The notes beneath the pieces are model-generated. The model made no database searches. It worked only from the letters and a program-made list of their open reading frames with translations, and was not told where the DNA came from. A program made the translations under genes and the position numbers. Positions 1 to 9,060 of a stretch of DNA of 12,500 bases are shown in pieces. Source of the DNA: Chrysomallon squamiferum (Eukaryota > Mollusca > Gastropoda > Neomphalida > Peltospiridae); the NCBI GenBank assembly GCA_012295275.1, contig CM022667.1, positions 4,792,208 through 4,804,707 of the forward strand, written 5' to 3'. Within the stretch, counting starts at the first letter, position 1. The number at the start of each line of letters is the position of its first letter.

Positions 1-278
1 ACCTTAACATAAGAATTCTAACAGTAAGTGATTTGTAGCTTAATTTCAGTTAAAAAAAAAAAAGGTCGTTTGTGAAATCTCTAAATATTCCGATAATCAT
101 TGTATATAGAGACGTTAATGACGTAACAGCACGTCATTAGCATTTATAACAAAAAGCCAGACACATTTATGTAGCCGCGTGTACGTAAATTATTGTTTGT
201 AGACTGAGATGTTCTGTGTTAATGATAATTTAAGAGTTTATCAATGCTACCTGTCTTTGACTGGAGTGAACAATAGTG
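1..278. other. Non-coding AT-rich sequence at the left edge
   Basis: No frame has a convincing start or amino-acid composition. The stretch contains an A12 run (52-63) and the inverted repeat at 116-139, listed separately. Nothing else could be assigned. Confidence 0.6.
116..139. repeat. 9-bp inverted repeat built on ACGTCATT
   Basis: TAATGACGT (116-124) and ACGTCATTA (131-139) are perfect reverse complements separated by AACAGC. Each arm holds a CRE-type half site (TGACG/CGTCA). The pair could form a small stem-loop or bind a dimeric bZIP factor twice; both readings are inference. Confidence 0.55.
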
Positions 279-302
279 ATATATATATATATATATATAT
301 AT
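279..302. repeat. (AT)12 microsatellite
   Basis: Twelve uninterrupted AT units. It sits at the left border of the purine-rich tract that follows. Confidence 0.95.
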
Positions 303-303
303 T

Positions 304-600
304 GTAAATAATGCTTGAGAAAGAAAGATATGCAGAGAGGGATAGAATTGTAGATAGAGATAAAGAGACAGAGAAAGAGACAAATGTAGAGAGCTTCAGA
401 GAGAAAGATGGAGAGATGCAGATAAACAGAAAGGGTGAAAGACTGAAACAGAGAGAGAGAGCAGTTATAAAACAAAACCACTAAATCAAAAACAAAAAAT
501 TGATAATAAATATACAAATAGCCATACAAAAAGACATAAGAAAACAGAAAGACAGTCAAAAACAGGACAAATAGAGAGATGGGAGACAGACATACATAAA
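304..600. repeat. Purine-rich (AGA/GAGA-like) low-complexity tract
   Basis: Nearly 300 bases of + strand are dominated by A and G, with many short AGAGA, GAAAGA and GACAGA words but no fixed period. An apparent 142-codon frame on the - strand (230-658) is the pyrimidine complement, translating to Phe/Leu/Ser/Tyr-rich sequence with a Tyr-Ile run from the AT repeat. It is not a gene. Confidence 0.75.
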
Positions 601-1991
601 TATTTGCTTCTTTCTCTTTAATTATCTCCTTTCCCTTTCTTTCGAAAATAGTCTTCATTATTCTTATGTTGTTGTTTGTTAACGTTTGTTTGCTGCTCTT
701 TTTATTTTGTTGGCTTCATTTTCGTTTATTTTCACGTGGCAAACTTTACACGAACTCTTTCAAGGTTTTGTCAAGACTTTGTTGACTTGTAAAACTAGAA
801 ATAGCCTGCACTGTTTGCCCAACAGGCGACCAGTCAAACACGGTGTAACCTACAGTTTGTTCCCTGTGTCATAATGGCCGGCATCTGGGATCGGTGGATT
901 AACGTCTGAGAAGTCGGTTATTTCCGTCAAAACTTCGCCTAGCAATGTGTTAACATACAGTCAGTCACACGGGGCTTGTGTGCACAGATCGATGAACTGG
1001 CAATAAAAAAAAAGCGTAACTTTTTGAATTTTTTAATAACGTATCTGTAGCAGTTTCGTTCAGTGCCACTTTGTCTTTCGGCTTTATTCAACAAGGGCTC
1101 GATATTTTTGCGTTACGCTTGTCATTCTTCTAAATAAGAGTTAACAGATGATATTCATTCTTAAACGTGTGTGTGTGAGAGTCGTGTTTGTTGTGTTGTT
1201 CAGAGTCGTGGACGTCGTGACTGGTGCAGATGTCGCATTATTTCTTCGGGGAACGGTTGCTCGATTAGGCACGAGCCTTATAACAGCGTTTTTGTAACGG
1301 ATATTCGATCAATACAGCCTTTTCTGGTACCTTTGTAAACGTGATTTAGTAACGGAAATTAACTACGTACTACGTGTGTAACTGTAACCTCTGCAAAACG
1401 TCATTGCTAACCTCCCGGATTTTCACAAGTGTTACAGATGTCTTCTTTAAATGTTGTGATGAAAACTACTACTGTCACTTAGACTGCACGTTAGTGACAT
1501 TTATAAAACAATCAAACAGAAAGAAAGTGCTCTATTAGCATTTAAATTACACGCCAGTGTCTTTCACCAGGAAGAAAACACTTACCAAAAGTCAAATAAC
1601 ATTTCACAGTTTATATATATATTTTTTTTCTCAACAGATATTCTCGTGTGAAAAGATTTTAAGTAAATTTTTTTTTCTTTTGATCGTTGCTCTGTTTCCT
1701 TGAAAGATTTCTGTCACAGTGGATGATATCCCAGCAGAAACGTAGTCTGTGTGTCTAGATCAAGTCAGAGTTTTATAACTTTGTTTTCTTAGCTACAAAT
1801 ACTCATCATGAGTAAAATAATAAAATCTTACGACTGTTGCGATTGTTGGTGATGTTGATTGTCGTCACTGAGAACATAGTTACGATTGCTCAACGTAAAA
1901 TTGCAGACCAACTAAGACATTAATGGCGCCTTAATGTTCTTTTTGTGGTTTTTGTCTGATACTGTTCTGACGCAATAAATGATTCGGTTTA
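601..1991. other. Unassigned non-coding sequence
   Basis: About 1.4 kb of ordinary-complexity AT-rich DNA. No ATG-initiated frame looks protein-like, and I recognise no tRNA or other structured RNA. Small items are a (GT)-rich word near 1167-1177 and a direct repeat of AGAGTCGTG at 1178-1186 and 1202-1210. It could be intergenic DNA or an intron of an upstream gene. Confidence 0.5.
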
Positions 1992-2126
1992 TGACGTCAT
2001 TTGGCCTTATTTCTGCCGTCTTTAAGACATTATGACGTTATCACTAAGTTATTTGTTTCCTATGTGAAGAAACTACGTCATTACGTAATCCGGTTATGAC
2101 GTCAGGCAATTCGCTTTATGACGTCA
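1992..2126. promoter_or_regulatory. Cluster of CRE/ATF-like TGACGTCA palindromes
   Basis: The perfect octamer TGACGTCA occurs at 1992-1999, 2097-2104 and 2119-2126. TGACGTTA is at 2033-2040, TACGTCAT at 2074-2081 and TTACGTAA at 2081-2088. Six bZIP-type sites in 135 bases is far above expectation for a random octamer. TGACGTCA is the established cAMP response element bound by CREB/ATF dimers, and TTACGTAA is a PAR-bZIP/C/EBP-type site. Flanks are partly shared (GGTT or CTTTA before, ATTT after two copies), so the copies may descend from one duplicated element. It lies about 2.9 kb upstream of the coding exon; a regulatory role is inferred. Confidence 0.45.
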
Positions 2127-2552
2127 TTTCGTGCCTTTCTAAGATCTTCATTTCGGAGATTATAACATTTTTTTTCTTTTTCTTCTTATTCGTTCTCGTG
2201 GTTTTCTCCGACAAGCTTTGAATAGAAAAACTGGCGCTGACGCATTTTTTTTCTTACCGCGCTGCGGATAATAGGAAAGGTTATTAAGCAGAGCTGGTCA
2301 GCATATGATGAAGTACTTGATCGACTGACTTGTCACGTAGGTCGGAAGTCGCGTAACGTTAGTCACGCAGAGAAAATTACGAGTGCCGCTGTTGGGAGAA
2401 ATGTGAGCAGAAGGGAACTGCGCAGACGTGAAAGAAACAAATAACTGGAGAAAATTAAATTGCAACGTCAGGGCAACATGAGGAGAGAAAGGGTAATTGG
2501 AAAGAGAAAGTTTGACTGCTAATTTCTCAATATTACATTCGTCAAACTACTA
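2127..2552. other. Unassigned non-coding sequence
   Basis: Mixed-complexity DNA with T-rich runs near 2168-2190 and 2245-2254 and a slightly G+C-richer middle (about 2290-2500). No credible frame, RNA gene or repeat was found. Confidence 0.5.

Positions 2553-2618
<66 letters not shown>
2553..2618. repeat. (AAT)22 microsatellite
   Basis: A pure AAT array of about 22 units. On the - strand it yields a poly-isoleucine open frame (2550-2780), which is a repeat artefact. Confidence 0.95.
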
Positions 2619-3060
2619 TACTGCTACGTCTAACAAGTAAATAAATAAATGAAAAGTAAACAATAGTGATAATAATAGTATGAATATTAGTAATAAATAA
2701 AAAATTAAATAAATACATTTGTAAGTATTAACACAACAAAAATAATAGCTGTTTTTAGTATGAACTATTATACCGCGCACCTGTTACTGCTAGTACTAGT
2801 ACTAAACCTGCCGGTTCTGTTATTAGTTGTACTATAAATAGCATATACTGCACTTAATTAAAACACGAGTTACTGTTAATATCATTAAAACAACTACTGT
2901 TAATAATAATAACGAATAACTACTGAAATAAAATAAATAAAACATTTATTTAAGCATTTAAATAAATAAGTAAATAAATACCACATGAGAATGGGGCGCT
3001 ATAATTATAGTTATTATTACAGTAAACTCCAGTGAAAATTTTTTTTTTTTTTTATGTGTA
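2619..3060. repeat. Degenerate AAT/AAAT-rich low-complexity region
   Basis: The sequence after the AAT array keeps its flavour, with scattered TAATAATAG, AAATAAATAA and similar words, and ends with a T14-type run near 3039-3052. Nothing else is recognisable. Confidence 0.6.
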
Positions 3061-3476
3061 CCTGTACAGACCTACAATCTCGCTCACTCTCTCCGTGTTT
3101 ATTCACAAAAATAACTGAAGGTGAGGCGGTGTACGGCTAGATTTTTATCGCCGTATCTTTCAAGCATAACGGAAATCTTTGGCGCTGAAACAATAATAAA
3201 AAAAAAACATTGACAGCGAGCTCCTGATTCGAATGGAAGTATCGACGTGAATTTTTACGTGTTGCGTACCGAGGATCTGTTTTCTACAGCACGAGCACAC
3301 ACGCTCTCTGTTCGGCTGTGCAACTCTCGCATTCGCTGCACGAAAATCAATGCCGTGGTGTTAGTGTAGGAAGTTGTTTCATCACGACAGCACCTCGCCA
3401 CGAGAACGGCGACATCTGACGACAACGTATCTATCAGACGATCTGTGAACATCGTCTGACAACGTCATGTGACAGG

Positions 3477-3482
<6 letters not shown>
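3061..3482. promoter_or_regulatory. G+C-richer, CpG-containing stretch, possible promoter-proximal region
   Basis: Compared with both flanks this stretch is less AT-rich and contains many CG dinucleotides. It precedes the CAGACGA motif cluster and the coding exon on the + strand. A 65-codon frame on the - strand (3255-3452) has no recognisable domain. I see no clear TATA box or initiator, so a promoter is only a positional guess. Confidence 0.2.

Positions 3483-3522
<40 letters not shown>
3483..3522. repeat. (AG)14 followed by (ACAG)3 microsatellite
   Basis: An uninterrupted AG array runs from 3483 to 3510 and passes into ACAG units to 3522, then into imperfect AGA-rich sequence to about 3545. 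Confidence 0.9.
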
Positions 3523-3523
<1 letters not shown>

Positions 3524-4150
3524 AAGAGAATGAGAGAAAACGAGAGGAATAGAGTGAACAAACTGTAGGATACTTTTATTGTGAAAACTTGTACTTCTTA
3601 CGACGTTAAACTGCTGTGTTTTTTCGTTAAACGGATTATCGTGGAAGACGGAAAAGATCTGGTAAAAAATGAGTTAATTTTTATTTGTTTCGTTTATGTT
3701 TATGTTATAATTATGTGACGTTAACTGAACAGTGGCAGACGATTCAGACGATAACTGAAATCAGAACAACAAGAAATCGGACGAGCAAATTTCAGTGTGA
3801 CCAAACGGCACCTGATTTGTAAAAGAAGACAACCAAAGTGAAGCGTCGCCAGTCCAATGTAGCAGACGACAGCCAATAATAGCAGACGACAGATAAATAC
3901 AGCAGCCAGCCAAACACATACGAAATATCTTAAAAGTGAGATTTTTTTTTTTTTTACAATAATTGCTCGGACGAACTTTAAGAAGAGAAAAACGTTCACG
4001 CAGAAAGGAGATAGGAATCTACACCAGACGACAAACATGTATGGGATCATTTTTTAACTCCTGACGTTTACTGCTTATAATTGCAGGATCTAAATTTGAT
4101 AAAAGGATAGGCAAGTAGGCTTAACCGACAAGTGGGCTGTTACAGAGGGG

Positions 4151-4256
4151 AAAAAAAAAAAAAATAATAAATAAATAAATAATAATGAATAAAAAATAAA
4201 TAAAAAATAAAATAAAATAAAAAATAAAAAATAAAAAATAAAAAATAAAAAATAAA
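4151..4256. repeat. A-rich compound repeat, AAAT to (AAAAAT)n
   Basis: An A14 run grades into AAAT units and then into a hexanucleotide AAAAAT array (about 4202-4256) with a few AAAAT variants. Confidence 0.85.
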
Positions 4257-4611
4257 CACAAAAGGAATAAAAACAGCTAACGACAAACTCGTGTTTGTGA
4301 AAGATTCCAGATTTTAATATTCGCTGCGTGTTTCGGATAGAAGTTTAATAAGAAGAAAAAAAAAAAAAGAAAACAGACAAGTTAAGTTTGTACGAGTTGG
4401 CAGGACTTTGCTGCAGCAGACGACTATCGGGAACCGCAGACGTCAAAGAAGGAATTCCAGAGATAAGATTATTCGAGTTTTTCCTTCAGCTCTGAAAAAC
4501 AAATTTATCGGATCGAATTATTGTAAAATAAAAGAGTTAAAACCTGTAAGGCGGTTCGCTAACAGCACCCGCGTAAGATTGTGAAATTTATTCTGGACCT
4601 GGGATCGGAAG

Positions 4612-4633
4612 TTTTTTTTTTTTTTTTTTTAAG
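4612..4633 (+). other. T19 run ending in AAG, possible splice acceptor in the 5' leader
   Basis: A run of 19 T (4612-4630) is followed by AAG and then a purine-rich stretch. It is the only strong polypyrimidine-AG arrangement in the 350 bases before the coding exon, so it could be the 3' end of a leader intron, giving a coding exon of about 4634-5438. A simple poly(T) tract is equally possible, and no matching upstream donor can be named. Confidence 0.15.
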
Positions 4634-4911
4634 AAAAAAGATAAAACAAACAAAAGCAGACGACACATGCACACACGAGATATTTTTAGCGTGACGTTCG
4701 CCGTGTGTAACATTTTACGTGATCAATTTTCGAGGAAACAGAAGATTGAAGAGTTTGTAACAGGAGACACGAAAGGACACCAGGCGACGAAGAAGTAAAT
4801 GTTTTCACGGTGACGTTTTTCTGTATTTGAACAAAAAACAAAAGAAAACAAACAAAGATCGTCGCGAAGTGTGGTTAGTGTAATTAAGCAGACGACAGAG
4901 AATCGCAGCAA

Positions 4912-4986
4912 ATGAGAGAAGCGTGCAGACGACGTCATCTCACCTTATGTCAGGATTTACCTGTGTCAACATGTCCTCCGGAATGA
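4912..4986 (+). CDS. Upstream ORF overlapping the main start region (25 codons including stop)
   Basis: An ATG at 4912 lies upstream of the main frame and in a different register. It stays open for 24 codons and stops at TGA 4984-4986. That stop overlaps the third in-frame ATG of the main frame as ATGA (4983-4986). If the transcript begins upstream, a scanning ribosome meets this ATG first; its context is weak (C at -3). The arrangement would allow either leaky scanning to 4947/4971 or, less commonly in animals, reinitiation at 4983. The peptide is not recognisable, so any role would be regulatory. Confidence 0.3.
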   Translation: MREACRRRHLTLCQDLPVSTCPPE

Positions 4987-5438
4987 AACTCAAATGCGAC
5001 TCGCAGGATTACGCCAACTTGCAGTCGTCGATGGCGATGCAGCACATCATCCTCACCGTCGTGATGGTGACGGGGTTCCTGTGCACGAAGACGATTTACG
5101 ACAAAATCCGACGACGGCACGCGAGGATTACCGTTGTTGTCATAGGAGCCGGGCCCGTGGGTCTGTCTGCCGTCGTGGTAGCTGTTCGCAGCGGGCGCGT
5201 GGCGCGCGTGGTGCTGTATGAGGAGCTGTCTCGCAACGCGCTGGTCAACAAACAGCACCAGATCGCGTTTGACGCCAAAACCGTGACGTTCTTGCAGAAG
5301 CTGGGCGTGGACTTCGACAACATGGAGGGGTGCTGGGACAGGGAGTGTTTCTTCACGAGGGTGGGGATCTTCCAGGAGTATCTGCTCAGCGTCATCTACA
5401 GGCTACCCGTCCCCGTCGACGTTCGTTTAGGATGTAAG
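4947..5438 (+). CDS. First coding exon of a membrane-anchored FAD-dependent oxidoreductase/monooxygenase (partial)
   Basis: This is the 5' part of a eukaryotic gene, 164 codons ending in phase 0 at a splice donor. Numbering from the ATG at 4947, residues about 33-46 (HIILTVVMVTGFLC) are hydrophobic and are followed by K48, K53 and RRR at 55-57, which suggests a short signal anchor. Residues 61-66 form a beta strand leading into the dinucleotide-binding loop GAGPVG (67-72). The second strand ends in an acidic pair, VVLYEE (88-93), the usual place for contact with the FAD ribose. Then come SRN (95-97), AFDAKTVTFLQKLGVDF (107-123) and FTRVGIFQEYLLSVIYRLPV (136-155). This order resembles the N-terminal FAD domain of MICAL-type and related aromatic-hydroxylase-fold monooxygenases. 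That likeness is from memory and weak, and the substrate is unknown. The exon is clearly G+C-richer than its flanks, which supports coding. The in-frame stop at 4881 bounds the frame. ATG 4947 is the first in-frame start but has a poor context (C at -3); 4971 (A at -3) and 4983 are alternatives. The catalytic C-terminal portion lies outside the exon. Confidence 0.8.
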
Positions 5439-5444
5439 GTGAGT
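5439..5444 (+). other. Splice donor of the FAD-protein exon
   Basis: The exon reads ...GATGTAAG and is followed directly by GTGAGT, a perfect match to the metazoan 5' splice consensus AAG|GTGAGT. The cut falls between codons (phase 0). Beyond it the same frame stays open to about 5625 but degenerates into poly-I and poly-F from ATT and T runs, so the conserved-looking protein stops here. The sequence shows the match; use in vivo is inferred. Confidence 0.85.
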
Positions 5445-5550
5445 AACGACGTGTTTGTTGTGTTCTGTCTGTCCGTCACGCCGTCTGTGTTTATCGGGAA
5501 AATAATATCTGTCCGCCTGACTGGTTGTCAGTTACGTTTTTTGTTATTTT

Positions 5551-5598
5551 TTATTATTATTATTATTATTATTTTTTATTTTTTTTTTTTTTTTTTTT
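5551..5598. repeat. (ATT)n followed by a T20 run
   Basis: ATT units (5551-5573) pass through a short AT-rich spacer into an uninterrupted T run (5579-5598). The main frame reads through them as Ile and Phe, showing where coding sequence has ended. Confidence 0.9.
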
Positions 5599-5715
5599 GT
5601 GCCTTTGATGTGCATTTGAAAGTGTGATAAAGTGATAAATAGATAGCTGAATAGACACTTAGATCGGATAGACTAGATTGTACAGAGAGATATCAGCAAA
5701 TACAGAGAGCGAGAA

Positions 5716-6135
<420 letters not shown>

Positions 6136-6380
6136 TCATCCATCTATCTAATCTAATCTAGTCTAATTTGTCTTTCCTTTTGTTTGTTTGTCTGTCTCTT
6201 TGTTCTGTCTACCTGCCTACATATCTATATATCTGTCTGATTGTCTGTCTATGTAACAATAATCTCTCTTGCTATCTATTTATCTGTCTATATGTCTGAA
6301 TCTTGATATATCTCTCTCTCTATCTATTTATCTACCTACCTGTCTATTTCACTATTAGTGTTTCCATTTATCTGTCTCAA
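6136..6380. repeat. Degenerate TCTA/TCTG tetranucleotide tract
   Basis: Roughly 245 bases composed largely of TCTA, TCTG, TTTG and TCTC words with frequent interruptions, including a short AATCT pentamer run near 6149-6163. It looks like an old, decayed tetranucleotide microsatellite. Confidence 0.75.
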
Positions 6381-7070
6381 CACAAAAACTTATTCATTCA
6401 CTCATTCATATTTCCAGAAATAATGATATCTGTGTATTCATATTTTAAAAACGTATTTAGAAAAAATATATTATAATAATAATAATAAATCATGTACATT
6501 GTAATATACTGCATGATATTTAAAACAGAGTATATATACACATTGCATCATTAATATCAGTTATAAACCACATCCATGATAATTATTTGCTATTGAGTAT
6601 TTGTCATACCTGCGTCTGATATTTATATCTGATATTCATATACAAAACACAAATACAAAGCAATTTTGTAACAGAAGACCGTAACAGAATTGCTGTTTAT
6701 TTTAGTTAAAATAAAAAACAAAAGTCTTTATCTACATTCGCCTTTTGAAAAAAAAAAAAAAGACTTTTTGCTAACAGTCTTAGAACCGATCGAAAAAATG
6801 TCTATTTCTTTCGGCTGAAATCTTAGAACGACAAGAACCTTTGATCCAGATGAACTTGTTTGATATTTCATCAGTAGACGTTTGATATTTGGAACACAGA
6901 GGAAAGGGTCGAACGAGAAAATCATTATTGTTATCACATGTCAGTCTGAGGTAATCGCTTTCTTGAGATCAAAGATTTTGTGTGCATCGCAATTTCTTTT
7001 TTTTTTTTAATCCTTTAACCAAGTTCATAATCCTTTTTCCTTCTTCTACAAGACAGTCCGTAAACAGCGT
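6381..7070. other. Unassigned AT-rich intronic sequence
   Basis: No coding signal. It contains A and T runs near 6748-6760 and 6999-7008 and a small AAT run near 6475-6488. Frames at 6728-6937 (-) and 6982-7185 (+) are short and without recognisable domains; the latter is largely repeat translation. Confidence 0.5.
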
Positions 7071-7370
7071 ACTGCTACTACTACTACTATGGCTATTATT
7101 ACAACTACAACAACTATACAGTTACATCACCACCACCATCACCATTACAACAACTACAACAACAGCTAAAATACGACATAACTGACAATAACTACTATTA
7201 GTATTAGTACTACTACTACTACTACTACTATTTACTACTACTACTACTACAAATATTACTACTACTACTACTACTAATATTGCTATTACTACTACTATCA
7301 GTACTGCATCTTCTACTTTCTAACTCTATAACAACTAACAGTGACAACATCATCATCATCATCACCATCA
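7071..7370. repeat. Trinucleotide cluster I (ACT, ACA, ACC, CAT units)
   Basis: Several short trinucleotide arrays lie close together: ACT at about 7074-7090, ACA/CAC near 7100-7168, TAC at 7208-7230, 7233-7251 and 7257-7275, and CAT at 7348-7364. The unit changes while the 3-base period persists, which gives long, low-complexity open frames (for example 7280-7468) that are not genes. Confidence 0.85.
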
Positions 7371-7663
7371 TATCTACAACGGACGACAATATATTGATTT
7401 TGCAGTTTCCAGTATATACTAATAAAACTTTCTTTCTACTCTCAGATCAGATGCTTGTCTGTATATAAATAACCTGATAACCATAAGACAATTTAGTCCT
7501 GACCTTTGACATTAGAAATACGCGTGCGTTGTTACTTAGTGGTCTGTTTAACACATGTTTGAATCTTTATACCACGAAGAACCAAAAAAGATCCCGGAGG
7601 AATGTAGATAACATTTATCAGTAAAAATAAAATCGTAAAATGTACATTATCTCATAAATCACT
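7371..7663. other. Unassigned intronic sequence
   Basis: Ordinary AT-rich sequence with no recognised feature. Confidence 0.5.
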
Positions 7664-7695
7664 GTTTGTTTGTTTGTTTGTTTGTTTGTTTGTTT
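7664..7695. repeat. (GTTT)8 microsatellite
   Basis: Eight perfect GTTT units. Confidence 0.95.
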
Positions 7696-7758
7696 ACGTG
7701 TCTTTGCAGTTCATAAGTATTCACCCCCCCTCATGTAGGATGGTCCCCGTTTTTCTGT

Positions 7759-7962
7759 TTATGTCAAAATATAAATAAATAAAAATGAAAAATAAAAGGA
7801 CCCAGTAAACAAAACAAAACAAACAAAAAAAAAAATAATAATAATAATAAAAAAATAAATAAATTAATAAAAATAAAATATAAAAATAAAAATAAAATAA
7901 ATAAAATAAATAAATAATAATAAAAAAATAAACAGAAAATAATAATAATAATGATGATGATG

Positions 7963-8020
<58 letters not shown>
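7759..8020. repeat. A/T compound repeat ending in (AAT)n with an ATG-unit interruption
   Basis: AAAT and AAAAT words give way to AAT (about 7939-7951), then four ATG/GAT units (7951-7963), then a long pure AAT run to 8020. The 116-codon - strand frame (7721-8071) is a Leu/Tyr/Phe translation of this repeat. Confidence 0.9.
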
Positions 8021-8022
<2 letters not shown>

Positions 8023-8059
8023 CATTGGTTTTCAGATTTTGTTGTCTATTAAATTTTTG

Positions 8060-8345
8060 TCCGAAAGACAAAAAGATAAAAGAGGAAAAGAAAAAACAAA
8101 TGAAAAGAAAGAAAAATTAGAAATAACTGAAATATAGAAACAAGGAATGAAAGACAGAAAAGGAAAGAATGAACAGAAAGGAGTGAAAGAAAATCAAAAT
8201 CACGAAATAAAGAAAAAAAAAGAAAAGAAGCAAAAACATAAAATAACTGAAAATAAAAACGACAAAAAGTAAAACAGATAAACAAGGTAAAGAAAGAATG
8301 AAAGAAAAAATAAATGACGAAGAGAGAAGGACTGAACGACTAAAC
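8060..8345. repeat. Second purine-rich (GAAA/AAAG-like) tract
   Basis: Close to 290 bases with the + strand overwhelmingly A and G, in words such as GAAAG, AAAGAAA and GGAAAAG, without a strict period. Its complement gives two overlapping Phe/Leu/Ser-rich - strand frames (8049-8359), which are artefacts. Confidence 0.75.
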
Positions 8346-8800
8346 AAGATTAACATCAACTATTAATTTCACTGTCTACGTTTTACTTGTCATAAACGTT
8401 TCTTACCCACTAAATGACAACGTGTAATGTTACACCGCTGTTTATAACCTTCCTTTAGACTTAATTAAAACATCTCTGTTTGGCAATGATGATGTTATTT
8501 CTGGAAGCTCCTAATTACACGAAACAGAACGCTAAATAAAACCGTTATGTTGCCAGACTGAAGTAAAACATGAAACCGTAAGAACAAACATAAATATTTC
8601 ATAAATAACTGATACCTGCGTTTTTCTATTTTATTTGGTTACCTCCATATTTGTTTTTCTTTCTTTCTTTCTTTCTGTCTTTCACATATTTACAAGGAAG
8701 ACTGCATTTATTTACTTCGTATTTCTTTCATTCTTTATAAAAAAAAAAATTCTTGTTGACTCTTTCTTTAGATTATTACAAAACAATCGAAATCGCCAGA
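8346..8800. other. Unassigned intronic sequence with a short (TTTC)n run
   Basis: AT-rich unique-looking sequence. A TTTC run lies at about 8657-8675 and an A9-10 run near 8739-8749. No gene was seen. Confidence 0.5.
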
Positions 8801-8805
8801 ACCAC

Positions 8806-8902
8806 TATCATCATCATCATCATCATTATTGTCATTATTACTATTATTATTATTATTACTTTTTTAAATACTACTACTACAACAACAACAACAACAACAA
8901 CA

Positions 8903-8945
<43 letters not shown>

Positions 8946-8968
8946 GTAGTACTGCTACTACTGCTACT
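8806..8968. repeat. Trinucleotide cluster II (ATC, ATT, ACA, ACT, then AGT)
   Basis: Successive trinucleotide blocks: ATC (8806-8828), ATT (about 8833-8858), ACA (8879-8903) and ACT (8904-8944). The orientation then flips to AGT at 8945, creating the 14-bp palindrome TACTACTAGTAGTA (8938-8951). Open frames in all registers here translate to poly-His/Tyr, poly-Thr or poly-Val and are rejected. Confidence 0.9.
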
Positions 8969-9033
8969 ATTTGCAATGTCTTCATCAATAGCAGTTTCAT
9001 TACTTTTATCAATATTTTCCTGACCATCTTCCC

Positions 9034-9060
9034 CATTATCATTATCATTATCATTATTAT
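9034..9060. repeat. (ATTATC)n short array
   Basis: About four ATTATC units, passing into ATT. ATC-rich sequence continues in degenerate form to about 9250, and a small AAT run lies at 9299-9313. A TGACGTCA palindrome (9060-9067) abuts the end. Confidence 0.8.

Larger units (their letters stand above)
3523..4911 (+). other. 5' flank and probable leader region of the FAD-protein gene
   Basis: About 1.4 kb of AT-rich DNA with short A and T runs, one A/T compound repeat and the CAGACGA motif copies. No coding frame is credible: the 109-codon frame on the - strand (3721-4050) starts at ATG but is a generic Leu/Val/Cys-rich translation crossing the motif copies. The transcription start cannot be placed, so an unknown part of this region may be 5' UTR or a leader intron. 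Confidence 0.4.
3434..4933 (+). repeat. Dispersed AGCAGACGAC / CAGACGA motif cluster upstream of the FAD-protein exon
   Basis: The exact decamer AGCAGACGAC occurs at 3861, 3881, 4415, 4655 and 4887. Near copies are GCAGACGAC at 4925, CCAGACGAC at 4024, GCAGACGA at 3735, CAGACGAT at 3745 and GCAGACG at 4436. An inverted pair starts the cluster: TCAGACGAT (3434-3442) and ATCGTCTGA (3451-3459). Apart from that pair all copies face the same way as the gene. Spacing is irregular (20 to several hundred bases), so this is not a tandem array. Elsewhere I saw only a partial match (GCAGACGA at 9493). CAGAC is the known Smad-binding core, but whether the signal acts as DNA, as RNA in a 5' UTR, or is relic repeat sequence is unresolved. 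Confidence 0.55.

Noticed and set aside
230-658. 142-codon frame on the - strand
   Set aside because: It is the complement of the purine-rich tract and the AT repeat. The product is Phe/Leu/Ser/Tyr-rich with a Tyr-Ile run and no domain.
3721-4050. 109-codon hydrophobic frame on the - strand
   Set aside because: It begins at ATG, but composition is generic Leu/Val/Cys/Phe. It crosses copies of the CAGACGA motif in different registers and resembles no family I know.
4950-5395. Overlapping frames on both strands across the FAD exon
   Set aside because: They are shadows of the G+C-rich coding exon. Only the + frame through 4947 shows the flavoprotein motifs and ends at a splice donor.
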